This document shows, one piece after another, positions 32,951 through 40,429 of a stretch of 64,000 nucleotides of DNA; position 1 is the stretch's first letter, and each line of letters starts with the position of its first letter. The stretch is taken from the NCBI RefSeq assembly GCF_044465595.1, contig NZ_JBITLV010000003.1, forward strand, positions 186,001 to 250,000. The letters are read 5' to 3'. Made by a program: the position numbers and the translations under genes. The notes beneath the pieces are model-generated. The model worked only from the letters and a program-made list of their open reading frames with translations, ran no database searches and was not told the DNA's origin. The DNA comes from Spongisporangium articulatum. Lineage in GTDB: Bacteria > Actinomycetota > Actinomycetes > Actinomycetales > Kineosporiaceae.

Positions 32951-34055
32951 TGTTCCAGCCGTAGGCGCCCGCCATCTCGAAGACGACGACGTCCCCCGGA
33001 CCGACCGTCGCCCCCTCCGGGAGGTGCGCGAGCACGTCCCGGGGCGTGCAGAGCGCCCCCGAGACGGTCAGAGGGGCCACGTGCGAACGGTTCTCGCCGA
33101 GCGGGACGACCCTCAGCGGCTGGCTGTGGCCGCGCGCCGCCGGGGTGCGCAGGTGGTGCGTCCCGCCGTCCACGACCGCGAACCACTCGCCGTGCGAGGC
33201 CCGGACGTCGACCACGCGGGCCAGGTAGTGGCCGCAGTAGGCCGACACCGCCCGGCCCGGTTCGAGGCGTAACCGGACGCCGGGGTAGGCGGCTGAGAGC
33301 GCCTGCAGTCCGGCGCCTTCCGCGGCCCAGTCGAACCGGGCGCCCGGCTCGCGCCGGTCGGCCCGGTAGTCGACGGCCATCCCGCCGCCGAGGTTGACGA
33401 CCTCCAGCGGCAGGCCGTGGCGTGCCGACCAGGCCGTGGCCCACTCGAGGACGCCGGCGGCCAGCTCGAGGTGCTGGGCGGCGGTCAGGCCGCTGGCCAG
33501 GTGGGTGTGCAGGCCGCGGAACCGGACGCCGGGCAGCTGCGGCAGCAGGGCGGCGCAGGCGTCGAGGGCGGCGGGGTCGAGGCCGAACGGGGACGGGCGG
33601 CCGCCCATGACGAGGGCGGCCCCCTCCGCCACCGCGAGCGCCGGGTTGGCGCGCAGCAGGACGTCGACCACGCGGTCCTCGGCGACGGCGGCGAGCGTCG
33701 TCAGTTCCCGGACGCTCTCCACGTGGACCAGCTCGACCCCGGCCGCCAGCGCGGCGGCCAGGACGGGCTCCGGCTTCACCGGGCCGGCGAGCGCGAGCGG
33801 TACCCGGGGCAGGTGCGCGCGCACGTGGCGCAGCTCCCCCAGGGATGCGACCTCGACGCCGTCGACGTACGGGGTCAGGACCTGCAGCACCCGGGGGTCG
33901 GGATTGGCCTTGGCGGCGTAGTACCACTCGACGTCCGGACCCAGGGCCGCCCGGATGGCTGCGCCCTGCTCCCCCAACGCCTGGAGGTCGGTCACGAAGG
34001 CGGGCAGGTCACCGACGGCCGCGAGCTGCGCCGCGAGCTCGTCGATCCGGTTCAC
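32895..34055 (-). CDS. PLP-dependent decarboxylase, fold type III (SbnH-like)
   Basis: Alanine-racemase-fold decarboxylase of 386 residues related to diaminopimelate and ornithine decarboxylases. The Schiff-base lysine is K49 (YYAAKANPDP). The glycine loop NLGGGMAVDY, phosphate site EPGRAVS and the partner-subunit cysteine in GALCTPRD (C336, D340) are present. In staphyloferrin B synthesis SbnH decarboxylates a citryl-diaminopropionate intermediate to citryl-diaminoethane. The same role, or making a diamine such as cadaverine or putrescine, is likely here given the fused NIS synthetase overlapping by 4 nt upstream. The product cannot be fixed from sequence alone. Confidence 0.88.
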   Translation of the reverse strand: MNRIDELAAQLAAVGDLPAFVTDLQALGEQGAAIRAALGPDVEWYYAAKANPDPRVLQVLTPYVDGVEVASLGELRHVRAHLPRVPLALAGPVKPEPVLAAALAAGVELVHVESVRELTTLAAVAEDRVVDVLLRANPALAVAEGAALVMGGRPSPFGLDPAALDACAALLPQLPGVRFRGLHTHLASGLTAAQHLELAAGVLEWATAWSARHGLPLEVVNLGGGMAVDYRADRREPGARFDWAAEGAGLQALSAAYPGVRLRLEPGRAVSAYCGHYLARVVDVRASHGEWFAVVDGGTHHLRTPAARGHSQPLRVVPLGENRSHVAPLTVSGALCTPRDVLAHLPEGATVGPGDVVVFEMAGAYGWNISHHDFLMHPHPSFHHVG

Positions 34056-37000
34056 CGGCCGGTTCCCAACGGGAGAAGAACCGGGACGTACCCGGATTCG
34101 CCGTCGGGCAGGTCGTGCCAGCGGGTCAGCAGGTTCGTCTTCGCGGGCACGGGGGCCCCGGCCAGGACGGCGGTCAGCGGCTCGCCCGGCAGGTCACCGG
34201 TCGTGGCGAGGCAGCGGGTCAGCTCGTCGGTGACCGCCCCCCACAGGGCACGTTCGACGGTCGCCCCCGCCCCGGCCCGGTCGCTGAGGGCGCCCAGCAC
34301 GGTGGCCACGTGGTTCACGAGCAGGCAGTACGACGCGCGGTGCCAGGCCTGCCGTGGCGTGTAGCGCAGGTGGGCCGCGGTGGCCGGGGCCAGCGCCGCG
34401 AGGAACGACTCATGCTGCGGCCCGGTCAGTTTCGCCCCCTCCAGGTCGCGCAACCACAGCTGGACCGGGCGGTCGTGCCCGTCGAGACCGACGACGACGT
34501 TCTGCAGGTGGGCCTCCAGAACGACCCCGTGCCGGGCCAGGGCCCGCCAGACGGGCGGCAGCAGCAGCCGCAGGTAACGCCGCCACCAGTCCAGCAGTTG
34601 CCCCGGTTGCCGGGTGACCCGGGTGAGCACCTGGTCCAACCGGTCGAGCGGGCGGCGTTCGACCAGCGCGGCGGCCAGGACGGCGCGGACGCCGTCGTCG
34701 GGCAGCACGGGTTCACGGATCAGCACGCCCAGGCCGTCGGCGAGCGGGCCGTCGATGAGCAGCGTCCGCCCCTCCGGTTCGCGCATCACGGTGACCCCCG
34801 GACTGGTCGCGGCCAGGTCGGCCACCAGCGGGACGAGCCGGCCGGTGAGGGCCACCGCCGCATCGAGTTCGGGGCGTGGGTTGACCCGGACGCAGTTCGT
34901 GATCCGCACCGACAGGCCGACCTTGAGGAACCCGGCGGCGGCGCCGACGTCGGCCCGGACGAGGGTGCGGACGGAGGCGGTCGGCGTCCAGGGCAGACGG
35001 CCGGGCCCGAGGTCGAGCAGGACGCCGTCCGCCAGGGCCCGCTCGAAGGCCGCCGCGGTCGCCGGCCGGCGGCGCAGCAGCCGGACCTGCCAGGGGTGGG
35101 CGGGCAGGGCGAGGTACCCGTCCGGCACGCGCACGTCGTCCGCCACCAGCGCATCGAGCCGGGCCGCCCCCGGCCCGGTGGTGCGCGCCCAGGCCGCATC
35201 CGCGCGGACCGCGAGGTGGTGCAGCCCGAACCGGGCTCCGGTCTCCGGGGCGAACTCGAGGGCCTCGGCGACCGACGCCGTCCGCGCCTTCGGGGCGGGA
35301 TGGTGGCGGTGCCCCGCCACGAGGGACTGTTCGCTCGCCAGGTACAGGTCGAGCGGCTCCGCGGCGGGCGGGTGCTCACCGAAGGCGGTCATCAGGGCGT
35401 GGCTGGCCCGGACCTGTTCGGCCAGGCCCGACCCGCCGGACCCGCCCGACCCGCCCGACCCGCCCGGCCCGCCCGAGCGGTCCGCCGGTTCCCGGTCGGC
35501 GAGTTCGGCGTCGACGAGGGCGGCCAGCTGCGACCAGGTGACGGGCGTCGGCGCCGGTCCCGACGCCAGCGTGGGGGCGCCGAAGGGGCGCGCCGTGGCC
35601 GGGTCGAGGCCACGGGCGGCGACCTGGAGCAGACCGGCGCCGGTCCACAGACGGAGCGTCCCCCGTTCCAGGGTGGCCCGGCCGGCCGGGACGGCGAGTT
35701 CGCGAGTCAGGCAGGACAGCAGGGCGGACGTGGTGGCGGCGTCGGGGTCGAAGGCCTCGGATACGTCCGGGGCGGAGCCGGTCTCGACGCTCAGGTAGGT
35801 GGGCCCGTCGGCGGCGTAGTACTTGTTCACGTCCCCGGGCCCGGTCACCGACTTGGGCAGCAGCGTCGCGGCGGACATCCCGCACTTCACGGGGAGCCGT
35901 CGCGCGCCGAGCAGGGCGTCGACCTGTGCGAGCCGGGCCGCGGGCACCCCCTCGGCGGCGAGCCGGTCGCGGGCCCGGACCAGGGCCGAGGGCAGCAGCC
36001 CGAGCGCGGCCCGGGGCGACCACCCGAGCGCCCGGGCCACGCCGGTCAGCACGGACGCGGCCGCCTGGTGCAGGGTCGTGGTGACGAACAGGTCGCGCAG
36101 CTCCCCCGGGTCGATGGCGGCCAGGCGCGGGTCGGCCACGTCGTCCCGGCCCGGCGCGAGCGGCCCCAGCCGGTCGGCCAGCACGTCGAGGTCGAGCCGT
36201 CCGCTGTCGAGATCCCGCACCAGCAGGCGGGAACCGGCGCCGGGGCTGCCGACCAGGGCCACGTTCTGGCCGTGCGACTCCAGCACCACGCCGTCGCGCA
36301 GCCACAGCCGCAGCTGCGGTACGAGCAGGGTGTCGAGGTACCCGGACAGCCAGCTGCGCAGGTCGAGACCGTCGGCGTCGGCCAGCTCGGCGGCCACCGG
36401 ACGCCCGCTGAGCCCCCGGGCGGCCAGGGCGGCCACGGGTACGGTCCGGCCGCCGGACGGCTGCCGCCGTACGAGGGCGGCCAGCATCGGGTGCCCGGCC
36501 CACACCCAGGTCGACTCGTCGGCGACGCACAGCCCGTCGCTCAGCCCGTCGTCCAGACCGTCGTCCGAGCCGTCGCTCAGCCCGGTCAGCGACTCCAGCA
36601 GGCGCTGCACGAGTGCACCGTCGGCCAGGCCGGCCCGGCCCAGGCGGCGCAGGTTCAACCGGCCGAGGGAGCTGAGCGCCAGCGGCAGCTTCAGCTGTGT
36701 CCCCGGATGCCCGGCCAGGGCCAGCGTCCGCGCGGAGAGCATCGGGACCCCGCGCGGCGGCTCCGCCGGCTCGAGCTCGTTCAAGCGAAACCCGGCTTCC
36801 GCGCAGGCCCTTTCGAGCAGGGCGCGGGAACTGTGCGGGTGCACCGGGACGGCTACACCCCCGGGCCGCTCGGGCCACCAGTCGGGCAGCTTGCCGTGCT
36901 GCTCGACCCGGTCGGCCGGGACCGCCAGCCAGCGCGGCACGACTTCGGGCCGGTGCTCGGGGGCGAACCTCCGCAGCGCCGCGGGCGTGACCGGGCGGCC

Positions 37001-37504
37001 GTCGGCGCCGACCCGGGCCAGCGAGAAGGGGTGCAGCGGGTGGTCCGCGAAGGCGGCCAGGGTCTCGAAGCGGGTGTCGTCCGGCCGGTTCCGGAGGGCG
37101 CGTAGCACGCGGGGGCGGGCCCGGGCCCGGGCCTGGGTGGCGGTCAGGGCGGCGCCGGCCTCGGCCTGCAGGGCGCGCAGTCCCTCGTCCGGCAGGCGTC
37201 CGGCCAGCCCGCGCCGGACCCCGGCGACCACGCCGGGCAGGCCCGTGAACCGGTGCACCCGCACGCCGCGGGTCACCTCCACCCAGGGGGCCCGCACGAC
37301 GAGATCGGCGAGCAGGTCGCCGCGTTCGGGCGATCCGGGGCGGACCGGCACCCGCAACGGGCCGTGCAGCAGCAACCCGCCGACGACCCGGCCGCGGGTG
37401 CGCACGCCCGCGACGTCCTCCCGCAGCAGGGTGTCGAGGAACCGCAGCGCCAGACCGTCGGAGACCGTGTTGATCGAGTCGACCGAGTTCACCGCACCAC
37501 CCAT
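34052..37504 (-). CDS. Fused double IucA/IucC-family NIS siderophore synthetase
   Basis: ATP-dependent ligase of 1150 residues with two complete NIS synthetase modules, which condense citrate-type carboxylates with amines or alcohols through acyl-adenylates. Module 1 (about 15-550) has the ATP loop HPLHPFSLAR (155), KLPLALSS (272), ESHGQN (409) and RDLDSGRL. Module 2 (about 690-1150) has HHPAPKAR (734), EAHLQN (997) and RDLEGAKL. A Gly-Ser linker of GGS units (677-693) joins them. Module 1 also has a low-complexity SDG/DDG insertion (310-324). Two modules allow both ends of citrate or a diamine to be acylated by one polypeptide. Corynebactin synthetase CiuE is, as I recall, a two-module precedent. 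It overlaps the ATP-grasp gene by 16 nt and the decarboxylase by 4. Confidence 0.92.
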   Translation of the reverse strand: MGGAVNSVDSINTVSDGLALRFLDTLLREDVAGVRTRGRVVGGLLLHGPLRVPVRPGSPERGDLLADLVVRAPWVEVTRGVRVHRFTGLPGVVAGVRRGLAGRLPDEGLRALQAEAGAALTATQARARARPRVLRALRNRPDDTRFETLAAFADHPLHPFSLARVGADGRPVTPAALRRFAPEHRPEVVPRWLAVPADRVEQHGKLPDWWPERPGGVAVPVHPHSSRALLERACAEAGFRLNELEPAEPPRGVPMLSARTLALAGHPGTQLKLPLALSSLGRLNLRRLGRAGLADGALVQRLLESLTGLSDGSDDGLDDGLSDGLCVADESTWVWAGHPMLAALVRRQPSGGRTVPVAALAARGLSGRPVAAELADADGLDLRSWLSGYLDTLLVPQLRLWLRDGVVLESHGQNVALVGSPGAGSRLLVRDLDSGRLDLDVLADRLGPLAPGRDDVADPRLAAIDPGELRDLFVTTTLHQAAASVLTGVARALGWSPRAALGLLPSALVRARDRLAAEGVPAARLAQVDALLGARRLPVKCGMSAATLLPKSVTGPGDVNKYYAADGPTYLSVETGSAPDVSEAFDPDAATTSALLSCLTRELAVPAGRATLERGTLRLWTGAGLLQVAARGLDPATARPFGAPTLASGPAPTPVTWSQLAALVDAELADREPADRSGGPGGSGGSGGSGGSGLAEQVRASHALMTAFGEHPPAAEPLDLYLASEQSLVAGHRHHPAPKARTASVAEALEFAPETGARFGLHHLAVRADAAWARTTGPGAARLDALVADDVRVPDGYLALPAHPWQVRLLRRRPATAAAFERALADGVLLDLGPGRLPWTPTASVRTLVRADVGAAAGFLKVGLSVRITNCVRVNPRPELDAAVALTGRLVPLVADLAATSPGVTVMREPEGRTLLIDGPLADGLGVLIREPVLPDDGVRAVLAAALVERRPLDRLDQVLTRVTRQPGQLLDWWRRYLRLLLPPVWRALARHGVVLEAHLQNVVVGLDGHDRPVQLWLRDLEGAKLTGPQHESFLAALAPATAAHLRYTPRQAWHRASYCLLVNHVATVLGALSDRAGAGATVERALWGAVTDELTRCLATTGDLPGEPLTAVLAGAPVPAKTNLLTRWHDLPDGESGYVPVLLPLGTGR
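35426..35476 (-). repeat. 9-bp tandem repeat encoding a (GGS)n linker between NIS modules
   Basis: On the plus strand the unit CCCGCCCGA repeats with small variations. On the coding strand it gives SGGPGGSGGSGGSGGSG at residues 677-693 of the NIS synthetase. Slippage at this array would lengthen or shorten the linker in steps of three residues without breaking the frame. Confidence 0.8.
36533..36577 (-). repeat. 12-bp-type tandem repeat encoding SDG/DDGL units in NIS module 1
   Basis: Degenerate units around CAGCCCGTCGTC on the plus strand encode SDGSDDGLDDGLSDG at residues 310-324. The insertion falls between the KLPL motif and the ExHxQN motif, so it is probably a surface loop. Confidence 0.6.
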
Positions 37505-38673
37505 TCGTGGAGGGCCACGAAGTCGGCCAGGGCCCGCGTGGCGGTCACGTCGTCGGGGGCCACGACCTGCACGGACCCGAGGTAGTCGCGGTTGGTGCCG
37601 GTGACGCGCACGACGTCGCCGTCGTGCCGGATCGGGTGGTAGGTGACCATCGCTCCTCCGGCGGCCGGGTGCTCACCGGCGCGGGCCGTCGTCCTCAGCC
37701 GGCCGTCGCCCGGCGCCAGCACCCAGTGCACCAGCCCGGCGCGACCTCCGGCCACCGGTTGGCCGGGCACCGGCGCGCCGAGGTGGACGGCGACCACCTG
37801 GTCGAAGACGTCCTCGCCGACGATCTCGGCCATGGTGAAGTCGCAGTGGTCGCCGATCAACCGGTCGTTCACCTCCACCAGCCGCACCCCGGCGGGGGTG
37901 ACGACGTACTCGGTGTGGCAGGCCCCGAAACCCGCACCGAGACACCGCAACCGGGCCAGCACGGCGGCCACCTCGGCCGGTCCGGGCGGCGCCCAGGTGA
38001 GCCGTTGCTCGATGAACGCCGGCGGCGGCGAGACCGTGGTGCGGTACCCGCCCCACGGGCGGACCGTCGCGGCGTCACCCAGCGTCTCCAGCGTGTGCAG
38101 CGGGCCCTCCAGCAGCGCCTCGACCAGGAGGTCGCCGTCGCGGTGCGCGCGCACGGCCCGCACCCGTCGGGCCAGGTCGGCGGCGTCGCGGACCAGCACG
38201 ACGTCCTCGCTGGCCACCCCGGCGGCGGGCTTCAGCACGGCCGGGAACGGCACTCCCGCCGGGAGTTGCGACCCGTGGAGGCGGTGCACGACGGTGTCGT
38301 CCAGCCCGGAGGCGGCGAGCGTGGCCCGCATCAGCCCCTTGTCCCGGGCCCGCGCCGCCGAGCGCCAGTCCTTGCCCGGCAGGCCGAGGTAGTCGGCGGC
38401 CAGGGCCGTCTGGGTCTGCAGGTGGTCGCTGTTGCTCAGCACCGCGTCGCAGCGGGGCGGAAGGGCCGCGAGAACACGGTCAAGCCGGGTCACCTCGCAG
38501 CCGACGATCTGCACGGCCGGCCCCGCGATCCGCCGTTCGTGCTCGTCGGGGTGGTCGGTGAGCAGGACGACGCCGAGGTCGGTCCTCCGGAGCGCGGGAA
38601 GGAGCCCTGCGATGAACGAGTCGGTCGGGTTGCGGGCCAGCACGACGATCGGCACGTGCGCAGTCTCTCCCAT
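37489..38673 (-). CDS. ATP-grasp ligase of the siderophore operon
   Basis: A 394-residue ATP-grasp enzyme expected to form a carboxylate-amine bond via an acyl-phosphate. The N-terminal Rossmann-like part (IVVLARNPTDSFIAGLLPAL) is followed by the central domain with FPAVLKPAAGVASEDVVLV (ATP lysine) and GDLLVEALLEG. Metal-binding residues sit in VRLVEVNDRLIGDHCDF. It is the first gene of the operon that continues into the NIS synthetase and decarboxylase, so it probably adds an amino acid or diamine to the siderophore. The ATG at 38673 lies eight bases from an iron box. If the mRNA is not leaderless, an in-frame GTG at 38655 preceded by GGGAGA is the alternative start. Confidence 0.85.
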   Translation of the reverse strand: MGETAHVPIVVLARNPTDSFIAGLLPALRRTDLGVVLLTDHPDEHERRIAGPAVQIVGCEVTRLDRVLAALPPRCDAVLSNSDHLQTQTALAADYLGLPGKDWRSAARARDKGLMRATLAASGLDDTVVHRLHGSQLPAGVPFPAVLKPAAGVASEDVVLVRDAADLARRVRAVRAHRDGDLLVEALLEGPLHTLETLGDAATVRPWGGYRTTVSPPPAFIEQRLTWAPPGPAEVAAVLARLRCLGAGFGACHTEYVVTPAGVRLVEVNDRLIGDHCDFTMAEIVGEDVFDQVVAVHLGAPVPGQPVAGGRAGLVHWVLAPGDGRLRTTARAGEHPAAGGAMVTYHPIRHDGDVVRVTGTNRDYLGSVQVVAPDDVTATRALADFVALHEWVVR

Positions 38674-38681
38674 GGATGTGA

Positions 38682-38700
38682 TTAGCTTTGCCTAACCTCA
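38682..38700. promoter_or_regulatory. Iron box (IdeR/DmdR1/DtxR-type operator)
   Basis: TTAGCTTTGCCTAACCTCA agrees at 16 of 19 positions with the actinobacterial iron box TTAGGTTAGCCTAACCTAA. It occupies most of the 32 bp between two divergent start codons. On the plus strand the box contains a -10-like TAACCT seven bases from the FhuF ATG; on the minus strand TAATCA lies five bases from the ATP-grasp ATG. Fe-loaded repressor would therefore cover both promoters, shutting synthesis and recycling off together in iron-rich conditions. Confidence 0.85.
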
Positions 38701-38705
38701 GCCAT

Positions 38706-39629
38706 ATGACCGTGAGGGGAGGTCGGGTGTCGACCGTCACCGTGGGGATCAGCCTGGTCGGCCCGCGCGCCGCCGGGTACGCCCGGCGCGGCTACCAGCG
38801 CCCGGCGGTCGGGCTCGCCCACCGGGTCCGCGCGCTGCGCCCCGACCGGCCCTTCCTCTACGCGATGGACCTGCTCGACCCGGCGACGTTGCCCGACGGG
38901 TGGCACCGTCCCGCGACGGTGCTCGACGCGATGCTCGCCCCGGCCGCCCCGCACCTGCGGATCTCACCCGCCGTCTCCGCGGCCCGGGTGACGACGTCGC
39001 TGGCCTATGCGGCGCTCGGCCGCCCCGCCGTCGGGCTGGCGCTGATGCGCCGGGTACCCGACGTCTCGGCCGGCTCCCTCCTGCTGCGTCTGGACGACGA
39101 CGGCCTCGTCGAGCAGGCGGCCGTCGGCTCGCCGGTGGTCGCCATGCGCGCGCACGACCCGCTGTCCGGGCACGCGGACGCCGTGGTGGTACCGGACGAC
39201 GCCGCGCTCGTCGGCTGGTTGGCCGACCGGGCGCTGGAGGTGCTGACCCCGCTGATCGACGACCTGCACCGCCGCACCCGGTTCGGTGTGGTCCCGATGT
39301 GGAACCTGGCCGCCGACACCGCGCTCGGCCCGTCGACCGTCGCCCCGCTGCTGGCCGGCGGTTCCCAGGCGGCCGGTCGCGAGATCGGCGAGGCCCTCGT
39401 CGACGCGCTCGTGTCACGGGGCGCCCCGATCCGGCGGCGGGGCGTCGCGCAGGAGGTCGAGACCGCCTCCCGCGGAACGGCTCTCGCCCCCGTCCGGGGT
39501 TCGTGCTGCCTGCACTACCGGGACTGCTCGGGGCACCCGTCGTCCGGGTCGGTGTGCGCGAGCTGTCCGTTGCTGGACGGCCGGCTACGCGCCGAGCGGT
39601 TCGAGGACGGCCTGCCCCTCCCCCGCTGA
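38706..39629 (+). CDS. FhuF-like (2Fe-2S) ferric-siderophore reductase
   Basis: Cytosolic reductase expected to release iron from imported ferric siderophore. The 307-residue protein has an all-helical N-terminal body with the IucA/IucC-like FhuF fold (WNLAADTALGPSTVAPL, about 205-225). The C-terminal cluster motif has adjacent cysteines, then a CxxC (SCCLHYRDC...VCASC), as in FhuF [2Fe-2S] proteins, with an additional cysteine in between. The ATG at 38706 fits a leaderless mRNA from a TAACCT box seven bases away. A GTG at 38727 preceded by GGGGAGG at a short spacing is an alternative. Divergent transcription from one iron box ties it to siderophore synthesis. Confidence 0.85.
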   Translation: MTVRGGRVSTVTVGISLVGPRAAGYARRGYQRPAVGLAHRVRALRPDRPFLYAMDLLDPATLPDGWHRPATVLDAMLAPAAPHLRISPAVSAARVTTSLAYAALGRPAVGLALMRRVPDVSAGSLLLRLDDDGLVEQAAVGSPVVAMRAHDPLSGHADAVVVPDDAALVGWLADRALEVLTPLIDDLHRRTRFGVVPMWNLAADTALGPSTVAPLLAGGSQAAGREIGEALVDALVSRGAPIRRRGVAQEVETASRGTALAPVRGSCCLHYRDCSGHPSSGSVCASCPLLDGRLRAERFEDGLPLPR

Positions 39630-39669
39630 TACTCCCGTACGCCACCGGTAAGGGAGCCGCACGGGCCGC

Positions 39670-40338
39670 TTACGCGTGGTCAGCGGGAGTACGAGTGATG
39701 GTCGGGACGTCACCCGGGGCCAGTTCGGGGACGACGCCGAGCAGGGGGACGCCGGTCAGCCGGGGCAGGTCGCGCAGGTTCTGCTGCTCCACCGGGCCGG
39801 GTTCCACCGGCCAGCGGCTGACGACGATGCCGCGGGTGGTGACGCCGCGGGCGGTCAGGGCCTCGACGGTGAGCTCGGTGACGTTGAGCGTGCCGAGCCC
39901 CGGTGGGGTGACGACGACGGCCTGTGCACCGATGAGCCGGGCCAGGTCGGCCAGGGTGCCGCCCCGGGTGTCGAGCCGGACCAGCACTCCCCCGGCCCCC
40001 TCGACCAGCACGAGATCGTGCTCGGCGGCGAGCTTCTCGATGCGCTCGGCGTGCTCGGCGATCGGCGGCAGGGCGACGCCCGCCCGGTCGGCCGCGGCCT
40101 CGGGGGCCATCGGTTCGGGCAGACGCAGCAGTTCGACCAGTGCGGGAGCACCCAACGGGGCCACCCGGCGGGCGACCTCGTGGACGTCACCGGGCTCGTC
40201 CCCGCGTACGCCGGTCTGCACGGGCTTCACGACGCACACGCTGCGGCCGGCGCGCAGGGCGGCCGCCGCCAGCGCCGCCGTGGCGACCGTCTTGCCGATC
40301 TCGGTGTTCGTCCCGGTGACGGCGACGATCTCGCTCAT
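39670..40338 (-). CDS. bioD: Dethiobiotin synthetase
   Basis: Closes the ureido ring of 7,8-diaminopelargonate using CO2 and ATP, the penultimate biotin step. The 222-residue protein has the modified P-loop GTNTEIGKTVAT, the carbamate/ATP residues in VVKPVQTGV, and GAGGVLVRL in the dimer interface. The length is normal. It is the last gene of the bioB-bsaP-bioA-bioF-bioD operon, separated from bioF by 91 bp that contain a large perfect inverted repeat, so its transcript level may differ from that of upstream genes. Confidence 0.93.
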   Translation of the reverse strand: MSEIVAVTGTNTEIGKTVATAALAAAALRAGRSVCVVKPVQTGVRGDEPGDVHEVARRVAPLGAPALVELLRLPEPMAPEAAADRAGVALPPIAEHAERIEKLAAEHDLVLVEGAGGVLVRLDTRGGTLADLARLIGAQAVVVTPPGLGTLNVTELTVEALTARGVTTRGIVVSRWPVEPGPVEQQNLRDLPRLTGVPLLGVVPELAPGDVPTITRTPADHA

Positions 40339-40367
40339 CGGCCCGCCCCGTCATCCGGCGTGCCGAA

Positions 40368-40415
40368 CCAAAGCACAGAAATCCCGCCGTGGGACGCCAT
40401 ATTTCTGTGCTTTGG
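40368..40415. repeat. Perfect 15-bp inverted repeat between bioF and bioD
   Basis: CCAAAGCACAGAAAT (40368-40382) and ATTTCTGTGCTTTGG (40401-40415) are exact complements around an 18-base loop. TGCC (40361-40364) and GGCA (40419-40422) extend the stem after a three-base bulge. The arms are AT-rich compared with the surroundings. It may be an attenuator, a processing site, an operator, or a mobile intergenic repeat. Confidence 0.85.
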
Positions 40416-40429
40416 CTGGGCACACCGCG

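Noticed and set aside
39630..39691. Possible terminator between the FhuF gene and bioD using TACTCCCG / CGGGAGTA
   Set aside because: The arms are only 8 bp with a 46-base loop, and one arm lies inside the bioD coding region, so support is too weak.
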